This document shows positions 35,129-44,319 of a stretch of 64,000 nt of DNA, piece after piece. This DNA comes from JBNNGK01 sp050268245. Lineage in GTDB: Bacteria > Pseudomonadota > Gammaproteobacteria > Enterobacterales > Enterobacteriaceae. Each line of letters starts with the position of its first letter. Positions within the stretch are counted from its first letter, which is position 1. The stretch spans positions 124,001 to 188,000 of the forward strand of contig NZ_JBNNGK010000001.1 in assembly GCF_050268245.1 (NCBI RefSeq), read 5' to 3'. The notes beneath the pieces were generated by a model, which saw only the letters and a list, made by a program, of their open reading frames with translations, was not told the DNA's origin and ran no database searches. The position numbers and the translations under genes are program-made.

Positions 35129-36907
35129 ATGAACATTGTCAAACCCCAGTCACTTTTGATGCAAATCCAACCCACCATTTTAAAATTTACCAAGATGCTG
35201 GCCAGCGTATTACAACTTGAGGTCGAAATTGTTGATGCCGCATTAACGCGGGTCTCCGGTACAGGGCCATATAGCCACACTCTGGGGCATAGCCCCAATG
35301 CCAATACCCATCTGTTGCGCTATGTGATAGAAAGCAAAAAAGAAAAGGTCGTAATTCAGTCACATCAGGATCCACTTTGCGAGCGATGTAACTGCCGTGA
35401 AAGCTGTACGGAACAGGCTTTCCTCGGTATACCCATCGTCGTCGATAATCAGTGCATTGGGGTCATCAGTCTGGTTGCCTTTACGCAAGCACAACAGGAT
35501 AAAATTAAAAATAATGTCCAGATGCTGTCCGACTATATTCGTCATATCTCCACTATTTTTGTCGCTAAATTGGTTGAATCATCAGCCACAGAAGAAAACT
35601 TTAATAATGTATTAGTTTCATTAATAGAAAATATGGATCAGGGAGTATTAGTTCTCAACAAAGATAATGTCATCACATTGAGTAACGGTTCAGCGCAGAA
35701 ACAATTGGAGATAGAGGGAGAAAATCTCAATAACATTGAGATTAGCATTAACCCGCTAACACAGTTACAAAATTATAACTGTGGCCATGTTCAATACATC
35801 ATTAACATTAATCATAGACAGATGCTGATTACCGGCCAATTGCACAATATCCAAGGGCACAGGTTGTTTTTAATGGCGTTTCATCAATCACATATGGCAC
35901 TGGATGATGGGTTTATTTCAGGCGAGCCGGATATTGATCAGTTAATCGGTAAGTCTAAACCGATGCGCCAATTGAAACAGCTTATTACGCGTATCGCACC
36001 CGGTGGCTCCAGCGTCTTAATCGTCGGTGAAAGCGGCACAGGAAAAGAAGTTGTTGCCCGCGCTATCCACCGCTTAAGTCTACGTAACGACAAACCCTTT
36101 ATTGCTATTAACTGTGCCGCCATTCCCGAACAACTATTAGAGAGTGAGTTGTTCGGTTACGTCAAAGGGGCGTTCACCGGTGCTTCCAATAATGGCAAAG
36201 TCGGTTTGATACAATCAGCCAACAGCGGCACGCTGTTTTTAGATGAAATTGGCGATATGCCAATTATGCTGCAGGCAAAACTGCTGCGCGCGATTGAATC
36301 GCGGGAAGTACTACCAATCGGCGCAAGTAAACCTATCCCTGTCGATATTCGCATTATTTCCGCTACAAATCAGAATATTGAGCAGTATATCTCTGAAGGG
36401 AAATTTCGCGAGGACCTTTATTATCGCCTTAATGTGATTCCAATCAATCTGGCACCGCTGCGTGAACGTCAAGGAGACATTGAGTTGCTAATTAATTTCT
36501 TTCTTAACCTACATACACGCCGCATGGGTTGTGTTTATCCCGGTATGGCACCAGACGTGTTGAACCTATTAAAATCTTATCGCTGGCCTGGTAACGTACG
36601 CGAACTCAGTAACCTGATGGAATACCTGATTAATATCGTACCCAGCGGGGAAGTGATTTATCGCGATTTACTGCCCCCCAACCTGATAGCCAGCTCTCAG
36701 AACATCGTCTCAATAGCGACATCTGCCGACTTGCTCGAAGAGAGCGCCAGTGATAGCAGCACGAGCGCCAGTTTGGAGATTATGGAAAAACAGCTCATCG
36801 AAGAAGCCTTGCTACGCCAACCAAACAAAAAGCTTGCAGCAGAAGAGTTAGGCATCGGCGTTGCCACCCTTTATCGCAAAATAAAGAAATACGCGCTAAA
36901 TAACTAA
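35129..36907 (+). CDS. ygeV: YgeV, sigma-54-dependent transcriptional activator
   Basis: A 592-residue enhancer-binding protein, the same length as E. coli YgeV. The N-terminal sensory region includes a cysteine group (CERCNCRESC, near residues 91-100) that could bind metal or sense redox, then a PAS-like segment at about 165-265. The AAA+ domain has Walker A GESGTGKE near residue 300 and the sigma-54-contacting GAFTGA loop. A C-terminal Fis-type helix-turn-helix ends the protein. It diverges from ygeW, as in E. coli. The sigma-54 promoters found in the cluster make it the likely local regulator. Confidence 0.93.
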   Translation: MNIVKPQSLLMQIQPTILKFTKMLASVLQLEVEIVDAALTRVSGTGPYSHTLGHSPNANTHLLRYVIESKKEKVVIQSHQDPLCERCNCRESCTEQAFLGIPIVVDNQCIGVISLVAFTQAQQDKIKNNVQMLSDYIRHISTIFVAKLVESSATEENFNNVLVSLIENMDQGVLVLNKDNVITLSNGSAQKQLEIEGENLNNIEISINPLTQLQNYNCGHVQYIININHRQMLITGQLHNIQGHRLFLMAFHQSHMALDDGFISGEPDIDQLIGKSKPMRQLKQLITRIAPGGSSVLIVGESGTGKEVVARAIHRLSLRNDKPFIAINCAAIPEQLLESELFGYVKGAFTGASNNGKVGLIQSANSGTLFLDEIGDMPIMLQAKLLRAIESREVLPIGASKPIPVDIRIISATNQNIEQYISEGKFREDLYYRLNVIPINLAPLRERQGDIELLINFFLNLHTRRMGCVYPGMAPDVLNLLKSYRWPGNVRELSNLMEYLINIVPSGEVIYRDLLPPNLIASSQNIVSIATSADLLEESASDSSTSASLEIMEKQLIEEALLRQPNKKLAAEELGIGVATLYRKIKKYALNN

Positions 36908-37488
36908 CCTGCCAACGCGGTCGTAGGACAGCGTAATTGTTGGTATTGCTGTGGGGTATCAATATCCAGATGAATTGCCTGATTCCCCACATCTAAAAAG
37001 CGATAATCCTGCTGTCCAATCACCTGCTTCATGGTTATTTCGGGCGCCGCAGTGATAATTCGAGGTATGATTGATGCTGGCAATAATACTGGATGCCCTT
37101 TGCCCTGATAGCAACGTGGAATCAACGTGAACTCCCCCTTTTCTTGCCAAAGCGCGGCATAAACCCAATCACTGACACAGGGCATATCCCCCAAAGCCAG
37201 AAAGAAATGCTTACCGCGTACGTACTGCACACCGGTCTGAATTGAAGAAAACATCCCAGACCGATAATCGGCATTCTGAACCACTTGCACTTGGCTCTGT
37301 TGGCAATAACGATCGGCCAATTCGTCACCGCGAAACCCACCGACTAAAATCACTCGATGGCAAAACCCAAGCGCGTTTGCGATGGCGTTATCGAGGATGG
37401 TGCTGTCTGCGTAAGGCAGCATCATTTTCCACTTTCCCATACGGGTCGACATACCTGCCGCCAGCATCACACATTCAATTTGTCGCAT
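36904..37488 (-). CDS. mocA: Molybdenum cofactor cytidylyltransferase (MocA/YgfJ family)
   Basis: A 194-residue nucleotidyltransferase colinear with E. coli YgfJ/MocA, which makes the cytidine dinucleotide form of the molybdenum cofactor used by xanthine dehydrogenase-type enzymes. Motifs: LAAGMSTRMGKWK for nucleotide binding, LALGDMP for metal, and GKGHPVLL. ATG 37488 follows AAGGAGGT and matches the family start; the longer frame adds 35 unrelated residues. Its stop overlaps the convergent ygeV stop by three bases. It supplies the cofactor for the neighbouring hydroxylase. Confidence 0.9.
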   Translation of the reverse strand: MRQIECVMLAAGMSTRMGKWKMMLPYADSTILDNAIANALGFCHRVILVGGFRGDELADRYCQQSQVQVVQNADYRSGMFSSIQTGVQYVRGKHFFLALGDMPCVSDWVYAALWQEKGEFTLIPRCYQGKGHPVLLPASIIPRIITAAPEITMKQVIGQQDYRFLDVGNQAIHLDIDTPQQYQQLRCPTTALAG

Positions 37489-37635
37489 GGCTACCTCCTT
37501 GCCCTTAGAGTCCCCCAGTGGCAATAGCTGGGGGTTAATACTCGTTATACTTGAGGCTAAATAAACCTTGGGGGCGCTATCCCATCGAATCACCTCATCT
37601 GAGCCATCCGTTAGAATCTTGCACTTTCTGGTCGG

Positions 37636-37670
37636 CTAATGGGCCAACGCAAATCAGTTGGCCCCATTAG
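37636..37670 (-). terminator. Hairpin downstream of the hydroxylase operon
   Basis: CTAATGGGCCAAC and GTTGGCCCCATTAG form a 13-pair stem with one bulged C. It lies about 50 bases past the Fe-S subunit stop, without an obvious T-run. A second stem, CCCCCAG/CTGGGGG, is at 37512-37534 before mocA. Confidence 0.5.
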
Positions 37671-37720
37671 TGACGTCCTTATTCCCTGGTGTCGCGCCAA
37701 TTATTTGTACATAACGTTTC

Positions 37721-38182
37721 TTACCGTGCTTTCAGAACGGCTTTTATCGATTTGATAATCGGCTGGTAACCGGTGCAGCGACACAGGTTGCCCTCAAGCG
37801 CTTCATGAATATCCTCATCTTTTGGTTGCGGATTACTATCCAATAACGCCTTGGTACTGAGTAACACCCCCGGCGTACAAAAACCGCACTGCACACCGCC
37901 ATGCGCAACGAATGCGTTTTGCAATTTCTTACCAACCGGATCATGCTGCAGCGCTTCGATAGTGGTGATTTCTGCACCATGGCATTGGGCCGTTAGCAAT
38001 AAGCACGAACACACCGATTTGCCATTCATAATGACGGTACACGCACCACACTCCCCGACAGAACACCCTTCTTTAGTGCCCGTCAGTTCCAAATTATCCC
38101 GCAGGAAATCCAACAGGCGCAGGTTGCCATCAACGTCTGCACTTACTGTAATGCCATTAACTTTCATTGTGATAGTCGCCAT
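37721..38182 (-). CDS. Molybdenum hydroxylase [2Fe-2S] subunit (XdhC-type of E. coli nomenclature)
   Basis: A 153-residue iron-sulfur subunit of a xanthine dehydrogenase-family enzyme. The plant-ferredoxin cluster cysteines are C40, C45, C48 and C60 (GCSVGECGACTV). The second, helical-domain cluster uses C99, C102, C134 and C136 (QCGFCTPG and LCRCTGY). Electrons pass from the molybdenum site through these clusters to FAD. The ATG begins on the base after the stop codon of the fused Mo-FAD gene, so the two are tightly coupled. E. coli calls this subunit XdhC, unrelated to the XdhC/CoxI accessory family. Confidence 0.93.
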   Translation of the reverse strand: MATITMKVNGITVSADVDGNLRLLDFLRDNLELTGTKEGCSVGECGACTVIMNGKSVCSCLLLTAQCHGAEITTIEALQHDPVGKKLQNAFVAHGGVQCGFCTPGVLLSTKALLDSNPQPKDEDIHEALEGNLCRCTGYQPIIKSIKAVLKAR

Positions 38183-41100
38183 TTACTTCACTCCCTCGGC
38201 GTGTGTGTTACGCACATCATTCATCATTTGGCGGAACATATTGAGGAATACCGGCATTTTGTAAGCCGCCGACCAGCGATTACCGATCGCCTGCTGCATT
38301 TGTTCAGCCAAGATATCCGCCGCCTTGCCGATAGTTTCGTCAGTCAGGCGTTGCCCTAACAGGCAATCTTCTATTGCCAACAAACGCTGCGGCTTACTAA
38401 ACAAAGCCCCATCCACCAGACGACAGAAATCCACGCGGCCATCAGCGGTTAACGCGGCTCTACAGCTCAGGCTTTGGCGCGTAATATTCAGCGCATTACG
38501 GCGACCGAGTTGTGCATAATGATGCTGCATCGGACGATTATCTACGGCGGGCAGGACTACCTTCACCACTAACTCATCAGCGGCCAACTGAGTTTTATAG
38601 CCAGCAACGATAAATTCGCTGAGCGGCATGCGTCGTTTACCCTGTAGGCTGTGTAACTCTACCTGCGCATCGTGAATAACCAGCGGTGGCACCGAGTCCG
38701 CGCACGGTGCCGCATTAACGATGTTCCCTCCTAACGTCGCGCGGTTACGCAGTTGAAGCGAGCCAATTGTTTTACAAGCGGTTACCAGTAATGGATAGGA
38801 TTTTTTTACGCGTTGATCTGCAATAATATCGCTAAAGCAAACACCAGCGCCTATATGCAACTCTCCGCCCTGTTGTTCAATGCGTTTCAGTTCGTCGAGA
38901 TTAGCGATATTCACTAGCCGTTGCGGCGTCGTTTTCATTCGCGCCTGTACCAAAACGTCGGTGCCACCAGCAATTGCCATACTGTCTGGCTTGGCCAGTA
39001 ACTCTAGCGCTTGCTGCAATGTCGCGGGTGAATCGACACTCAACGTATTGAGGCGCAGAACCTGCTTTTTATCGCTTTCAGCCACTAGCGCTTCACTTTG
39101 ACGTACGGGTTTTTTCAAGTTGTAACCCAAATACACCTGTTCTAGCGTTAACGGAATCCGGTGATTGGCATTGCCCATCGCAAAATTCAATGCGTTGTTA
39201 GCCGCCGCGGCCGCCAGCTCCAAGACGGGCTCACCAATCACTTTGGCACCATACGGGCCATGAATATCGTTATTTTCTACCGCGATTACATCTACATGCG
39301 GCATATCTTTAATGGTCGGGAGCAGGTAGGTGTCGAAATTCTCCGATTTCACCCTACCATTTTCGATATTGAAGTCTTCCAGCAACGCATAACCCAGCCC
39401 TTGCAGTACACCGCCGTACACCTGCCCCTCAAAACCGACTTTGTTGATTACTTTGCCGACATCATGCGCCGCAGTGACGTTATTCACGGTGATTTTGCCC
39501 GTGTTGGTGTCCACTTGGAGATCGACCACTTGACAGCCATACACCCAAGTGAAATAGGGGCTACCACAGCCTTTTTCTTCATCCCAGTGAATCGGTGGTG
39601 CCACGTGCCAACCGTAATCCGACAAGTTACCGCCTGCATTGTGCGTCAGCGTCACCGCCTCTTGCATACTGACACTAAATTGCGGTTGAAGCCGGTTACT
39701 GATGAAGCCATTTTGCCAGCTCGTCTCTTCGAGTTGATCGGTATGCAACCGCTCGGCCAACGCTTCCACCATGCGTTTTTTGATTTTCCCTGCGGCATTG
39801 AGAATCGCCTGCCCCCCCATCAGCGTACCGCGCGATGAGACGGTGGAACCGCCATCGGCAATCATCGATGACGGCGGTTCGTTAAAGGTGATCCACTCCA
39901 GCGGCACACCAAACGCCTCAGCAGCAATCAGCGACATACTGGTCTGCAAGCCTTGGCCGTTTTCTGATACGGAGGTAGAAATATTAATGCTGCCGTCACC
40001 GTTAACCTGTACCAATGCTGAAGAGGCATCCATCCCCTCAGCGCCTAGCGAACAGCCGCGATGGCTTACCGCCAGCCCAATACCGTAACGAATCGCCCCA
40101 CCAGCCGCGTTCAATTGCTGATAGTGTTGGCATTTTGCCTCGAACTCCGCTTTAGCCGTCGCCTTCAGCAGCACCTCTTCAGCAGAAACAACGTGATCGC
40201 TCAGCGTCTGACCGGCCATGCTGATATCCCCCTGCCGCAAAATATTGCGGCGGCGAACCTCGACCGGGGAAAGGTTGAAATAACGGGCGACCTCATCCAT
40301 CAGGGATTCATTGGCGAAAATCACCTGTGGCGCACCGAACCCGCGGAAAGCCGAGGTATAGCTGTTATTGGTGGCCACTGCCGCAATATCAATACGTACG
40401 TTAGCGATGTTATACGGCCCCGCCGCCTGCACCACACTGCGCCAAGTGACAAACGGTGAAGAGGCGGTATATCCGCCGCTATCTGCCAGGATATCAATCT
40501 TGATCGCCTGTATTTTTGCGTTGTCATCCAGACCAATCTTGTAGTGCATACGATACGGATGGCGCTTGCAGCTTTCGCGGATTGATTGTTCACGGTTATA
40601 GGTAAACTTGATCGGTTTGCCGGTCATCAGCGCCAGCAACCCTGCACGGCAGGCTAAGTGGTCTATCACGTCATCCTTACCGCCGAAAGAGCCACCTAAT
40701 ACCGCACGTTTTACATTAACCCGCGACTGCGGTAGCGCAAGAAAGGTTGAGACAAAACTACGCACCCGATGCGCATTCTGTACCGAGCCGGTGATCGTTA
40801 ACCCCGGTTCGTTTGGGTCGGGATAGACAATGATAGATTCCGGTTCAATGTAGGCATGTTCCTGATAACCAACCTCATATTCGCGCTCAATGACGTGGCT
40901 AGAGGCGGCAAACCCGGCTTCAATATCCCCTTTCACCGTATGGTGCTTAACGGCGATATTGCTGTCGGTATCACGATGAACCAGCCGCGCGCCCGGCTTG
41001 ATCGCTTCATTTATATCGGTGATAGGGACATAGGGTTGGTATTCAATATCAATGCATTCCGCAGCCTGGCAGGCCGCCTCATAGCTGGTTGCGGCGATCA

Positions 41101-41404
41101 CGGCGACAACGTCACCATGAAAGAACACTTCATCATTCACGATCGGCAAATAATCTTGAACCACGATACCAATTTTCGGTGTGCCAGGAATGTCTTTGTA
41201 GGTCGCGATCTTAACCACACCGGGCACCTGCTCAGCTCGGCTGAGATCCAGCCGCAGAATTTTACCGGCGGGAATATCCGCATAGCGACAAACGCCGTAC
41301 AGCATGTTCTTCACTTTGATATCGTCACCGTACAATGCTGACCCAGTCACCTTGGCATGACCATCGACGCGTGGCACCGACGTCCCCACAGTGTTTGTTT
41401 CCAT
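38183..41404 (-). CDS. Fused molybdenum- and FAD-subunit of a xanthine dehydrogenase-family hydroxylase
   Basis: A 1073-residue protein joining two subunits that are normally separate. Residues 1 to about 760 form the molybdopterin-binding subunit (PRVDGHAKVTG at the start, GGSFGGKDD, FRGFGAPQ, and the catalytic glutamate E725 in AKVIGEP). After a short linker, residues from about 780 form a complete FAD subunit (IAGGTDVLVQARMK, GSLQLRNRATLGGNIVNAAP, QLGRRNALNI). The Fe-S subunit is a separate downstream gene. The order Mo-FAD is the reverse of eukaryotic xanthine dehydrogenase. No frame break is seen. The substrate is probably a purine; xanthine versus another purine cannot be decided. Confidence 0.9.
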   Translation of the reverse strand: METNTVGTSVPRVDGHAKVTGSALYGDDIKVKNMLYGVCRYADIPAGKILRLDLSRAEQVPGVVKIATYKDIPGTPKIGIVVQDYLPIVNDEVFFHGDVVAVIAATSYEAACQAAECIDIEYQPYVPITDINEAIKPGARLVHRDTDSNIAVKHHTVKGDIEAGFAASSHVIEREYEVGYQEHAYIEPESIIVYPDPNEPGLTITGSVQNAHRVRSFVSTFLALPQSRVNVKRAVLGGSFGGKDDVIDHLACRAGLLALMTGKPIKFTYNREQSIRESCKRHPYRMHYKIGLDDNAKIQAIKIDILADSGGYTASSPFVTWRSVVQAAGPYNIANVRIDIAAVATNNSYTSAFRGFGAPQVIFANESLMDEVARYFNLSPVEVRRRNILRQGDISMAGQTLSDHVVSAEEVLLKATAKAEFEAKCQHYQQLNAAGGAIRYGIGLAVSHRGCSLGAEGMDASSALVQVNGDGSINISTSVSENGQGLQTSMSLIAAEAFGVPLEWITFNEPPSSMIADGGSTVSSRGTLMGGQAILNAAGKIKKRMVEALAERLHTDQLEETSWQNGFISNRLQPQFSVSMQEAVTLTHNAGGNLSDYGWHVAPPIHWDEEKGCGSPYFTWVYGCQVVDLQVDTNTGKITVNNVTAAHDVGKVINKVGFEGQVYGGVLQGLGYALLEDFNIENGRVKSENFDTYLLPTIKDMPHVDVIAVENNDIHGPYGAKVIGEPVLELAAAAANNALNFAMGNANHRIPLTLEQVYLGYNLKKPVRQSEALVAESDKKQVLRLNTLSVDSPATLQQALELLAKPDSMAIAGGTDVLVQARMKTTPQRLVNIANLDELKRIEQQGGELHIGAGVCFSDIIADQRVKKSYPLLVTACKTIGSLQLRNRATLGGNIVNAAPCADSVPPLVIHDAQVELHSLQGKRRMPLSEFIVAGYKTQLAADELVVKVVLPAVDNRPMQHHYAQLGRRNALNITRQSLSCRAALTADGRVDFCRLVDGALFSKPQRLLAIEDCLLGQRLTDETIGKAADILAEQMQQAIGNRWSAAYKMPVFLNMFRQMMNDVRNTHAEGVK

Positions 41405-41483
41405 GTTGTTCTCCGTAAACGGGATAGCAGAAGGTGTGCTTCCAGGGTTGAGATAAAGTTCAGATGAACATTACCCACAAAGA

Positions 41484-41499
41484 AGCAATGGTTATGCCA
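41484..41499 (-). promoter_or_regulatory. Sigma-54 promoter candidate for the hydroxylase operon
   Basis: On the minus strand: TGGCATA, ACCA, TTGCT. It matches the consensus except for TA at the CG positions of the -24 element. It lies 80 bases upstream of the ATG at 41404. This is the best of the five candidates. Confidence 0.78.
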
Positions 41500-41643
41500 G
41501 CAACGGATTTACCGGCGGGTTAAGTTCAACTTTGTGATCGCTCGCGAAAAACCAGCAGGTTTTATCCCTGTAGAGCGTGTGGGCAGCGTAAAAAAAGAGA
41601 ACCAAATTATCAGCTTGATAATCCGGATTTTCAGATTGAGAAA

Positions 41644-41670
41644 ATTTCTGACAGGGGGGCGTTCAGAAAT
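41644..41670. promoter_or_regulatory. Perfect inverted repeat between divergent sigma-54 promoters
   Basis: ATTTCTGA (41644-41651), an 11-base spacer, and TCAGAAAT (41663-41670). It is placed between the minus promoter at 41484-41499 and the plus promoter at 41751-41766, where an enhancer-binding protein (YgeV or FhlA) could serve both. The remainder of the 41405-41808 gap has no gene. Confidence 0.45.
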
Positions 41671-41750
41671 GACGCAGCCCCTTTCCGAGATAGCGGAAAA
41701 ATGTGACATGCACCGCAACGATGACACGTCGCCAAGCGAAATCAGACACC

Positions 41751-41766
41751 TAGCATGCAGTTTGCA
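41751..41766 (+). promoter_or_regulatory. Sigma-54 promoter candidate for aegA-hydN-fdhF
   Basis: TAGCATG, CAGT, TTGCA. The -12 element is perfect, while the -24 has AG in place of GG. It lies 42 bases before the aegA ATG. Formate dehydrogenase H genes of E. coli are sigma-54 dependent, which supports the call. Confidence 0.6.
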
Positions 41767-41808
41767 TAGCCCTGCCCACACCCGTCATTTGTCTGCAGGG
41801 ATGAAGAT

Positions 41809-43779
41809 ATGAATCAGTTTGTCATCGCCGACGCTAAATCCTGTATCGGCTGCCGCGCCTGCGAGGTCGCCTGCGTGATGGCTCATCACCACGGCCAATA
41901 TCCACAGCGGCGGGAAGCATTTGTCCCGTGCATTACGGTAGTAAAAACCGCGACATTGCGCAGCGCAATCCTCTGCCGCCACTGCGACGATGCGCCCTGC
42001 GTTCGTGTGTGCCCAACCACCGCCCTAACGCGTGCAGACAACCGCATCGAGTTAAACGAAACGCATTGCATCGGTTGCAAAAACTGTGTCGTTGCCTGTC
42101 CATTCGGCGCTATCGGCATGGTGCCCCAAGACCACGGTGCCGTCGCCCACAAATGCGATCTGTGCGCCAGTAATGATGAAGAGGGACAAGCTTGCGTTAA
42201 CGCCTGTCCGACGCAGGCATTACATCTAATCAACGATGCCGCCCTCCATCGCACTCGTCACAACAAACAACAGCGCTGTGCCGGTGGTCGTCAGCCTACG
42301 GAAACAGCCTCGCCTGTATTGCCGCCGCTCTTGGCCTCGGCATTGCAACAACCCCGTAGCGACGCCATCAAGATACCTATCGAACAACGCAAAACCGGTT
42401 TTCACGAAATTTATCGCCGCTTCACTCCTGACTGCGTCACTCAACAAGGGCAACGCTGTCTTACCTGTAGTAAACACGCCTTCTGCGAATGGACTTGCCC
42501 GCTGCACAACGACATTCCGCAACTGTTGAAGTTAGCGCGCGAAGGGCGAATTATGGAAGCGGTTGAGCTTTCTCATCGCACCAGCAGTTTGCCAGAAGTC
42601 TGCGGCCGTGTTTGCCCTCAGGATAGACTCTGCGAAGGGGCCTGTACGTTAGATGAGCATGGCGCCGTGACCGTGGGCAATATTGAGCGCTACATTACAG
42701 ATACCGCGCTAGAAATGGGCTGGCAACCCGATCTCAGCCAAGTGACGCCCCGCCCGTATCGCGTCGCGGTCGTCGGCGCAGGCCCCGCCGGATTGGGCTG
42801 TGCCGACGTGTTGGCGCGCCACGGCGTAAAAGCCGTGGTGTTCGATCGTCATCCTGAAATCGGCGGGCTGCTGACTTTCGGCATCCCCGCCTTCAAGCTG
42901 GAAAAAACCGTACTGATCCGCCGGCGTGAAATTTTCGCCGCAATGGGTATTGAGTTCCGCCTCAACGTTGAGATTGGTAAACACCTATCGCTGGGCGAAC
43001 TGTTGGCAGATTTCGACGCGGTGTTCCTCGGCGTGGGGACGTATCAATCCATGAAGGCGGGTCTGGACAACGAAGATGTTCCCGGCGTCTATGACGCATT
43101 ACCTTTTCTGATCGCTAACACCAAACATTTAATGGGTCTACCACCGTTAGCAGAAGAACCTTTTGTCGATATGGCCGGTAAACGCGTTGTGGTGCTCGGC
43201 GGCGGCGATACCGCGATGGACTGCTTACGCACCTCGGTTCGCCACGGAGCCAGTAAGGTCATCTGTGCCTACCGTCGCGATGAGAAAAACATGCCAGGCT
43301 CGAAGAAGGAAGTAAAAAACGCACGTGAAGAAGGCGTCGAGTTCATGTTCAACGTGCAACCGCTCAGTATTGAGTTAACGCCTCAAGGTGCCGTCGCCGG
43401 TATACGGCTGGTGCGTACGGAAATGGGTGAAGCTGATGCAAACGGCCGCCGTCGGCCACAACCGGTAGCCGGTTCCGAATTCTTACTGGAGGCCGATGCC
43501 ATCATTATGGCGTTTGGCTTTCGCCCTCATCCCATGCCTTGGTTGGCACCGCAACGTGTCAGGCAGGATGATTGGGGGCTAATTGTTGCACCAAACCAAG
43601 GGAAATACCCGTATCAAACCAGCCATCCTCGCATCTTTGCCGGCGGCGATGCGGTACGCGGAGCCGATCTGGTGGTTACCGCCATTGCCGATGGCCGCCA
43701 GGCGGCATTGAGCATTATCAACGTACTGGAGACCAACGCGTCAGCCACGCACGCAGCCCAATGGGAGGGGCAAGCATGA
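41809..43779 (+). CDS. aegA: AegA-type Fe-S/FAD oxidoreductase
   Basis: A 656-residue protein colinear with E. coli AegA (659). The N-terminal 4Fe-4S part resembles HydN (CIGCRACEVAC; CRHCDDAPCVRVCP; CIGCKNCVVACP). The C-terminal part resembles the glutamate synthase small subunit, with an Fe-S-binding segment (CLTCSKHAFCEWTCP), an FAD motif VVGAGPAGLGCAD near residue 320 and an NAD(P) motif VLGGGDTAMDC. In E. coli AegA takes part in formate-dependent urate degradation with FDH-H. Here it forms an operon with hydN and fdhF beside purine genes, directly supporting that link. Confidence 0.93.
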   Translation: MNQFVIADAKSCIGCRACEVACVMAHHHGQYPQRREAFVPCITVVKTATLRSAILCRHCDDAPCVRVCPTTALTRADNRIELNETHCIGCKNCVVACPFGAIGMVPQDHGAVAHKCDLCASNDEEGQACVNACPTQALHLINDAALHRTRHNKQQRCAGGRQPTETASPVLPPLLASALQQPRSDAIKIPIEQRKTGFHEIYRRFTPDCVTQQGQRCLTCSKHAFCEWTCPLHNDIPQLLKLAREGRIMEAVELSHRTSSLPEVCGRVCPQDRLCEGACTLDEHGAVTVGNIERYITDTALEMGWQPDLSQVTPRPYRVAVVGAGPAGLGCADVLARHGVKAVVFDRHPEIGGLLTFGIPAFKLEKTVLIRRREIFAAMGIEFRLNVEIGKHLSLGELLADFDAVFLGVGTYQSMKAGLDNEDVPGVYDALPFLIANTKHLMGLPPLAEEPFVDMAGKRVVVLGGGDTAMDCLRTSVRHGASKVICAYRRDEKNMPGSKKEVKNAREEGVEFMFNVQPLSIELTPQGAVAGIRLVRTEMGEADANGRRRPQPVAGSEFLLEADAIIMAFGFRPHPMPWLAPQRVRQDDWGLIVAPNQGKYPYQTSHPRIFAGGDAVRGADLVVTAIADGRQAALSIINVLETNASATHAAQWEGQA

Positions 43780-44297
43780 TGAACCAATTTATCTTCGCCG
43801 AAGCGGAAAAATGCATTGGTTGCCGCACCTGCGAAATCGCCTGTGCGTTGGCGCACAGCAACGGTGAACTACAATCACACACCTTTTCGCCCCGGCTGCA
43901 GGTCGTCAGAACATTCAGCGTTAGCGTGCCCGTCGTGTGCCGACAGTGTGAAAATGCCCCTTGCGCCAGCGTATGTCCACATGACGCGATCGTACGCAGC
44001 GACGGCTATTGGGAAGTGATTCAATCCCGTTGTATTGGCTGTAAAAGCTGTGTTGTCGCCTGCCCTTTTGGTGCCATTGACGTGGTGTTAGCGGCGGATA
44101 ATGAATTATCGCAGACGCGTATCGACAGTGAGGCGCATAAGTGTGATCTATGCCATGGGCAAAGTGCGGGTCCTGCCTGTATTCGTGTCTGCCCGACTCA
44201 GGCGTTAACGTTGGTTAAAGCTCGCGATTTACAACGTGCAGTTGCCGATAAACAACACAGAACCGCCAGCAACGACGCCGGTATTCACGGCCTCTAG
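43779..44297 (+). CDS. hydN: HydN-like 4Fe-4S electron transfer protein
   Basis: A 172-residue ferredoxin-like protein with four 4Fe-4S cysteine groups (CIGCRTCEIAC, CRQCENAPCASVCP, CIGCKSCVVACP, CDLCHGQSAGPACIRVCP). It resembles E. coli HydN, the electron-transfer partner of formate dehydrogenase H, and also the N-terminal part of AegA next door, so the two may share ancestry. ATG 43779 gives MNQFIFAEA with GGGAGGGG eight bases upstream and overlaps the aegA stop; ATG 43776 adds one methionine and is also possible. Confidence 0.9.
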   Translation: MNQFIFAEAEKCIGCRTCEIACALAHSNGELQSHTFSPRLQVVRTFSVSVPVVCRQCENAPCASVCPHDAIVRSDGYWEVIQSRCIGCKSCVVACPFGAIDVVLAADNELSQTRIDSEAHKCDLCHGQSAGPACIRVCPTQALTLVKARDLQRAVADKQHRTASNDAGIHGL

Positions 44298-44319
44298 GTG
44301 CTAAAAGGAGAATTCTGAA

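Noticed and set aside
41509..41812. Short frames of 90 and 92 codons in the gap between the hydroxylase operon and aegA
   Set aside because: Composition is not protein-like, they overlap promoter candidates and the inverted repeat, and neither has a good ribosome site.
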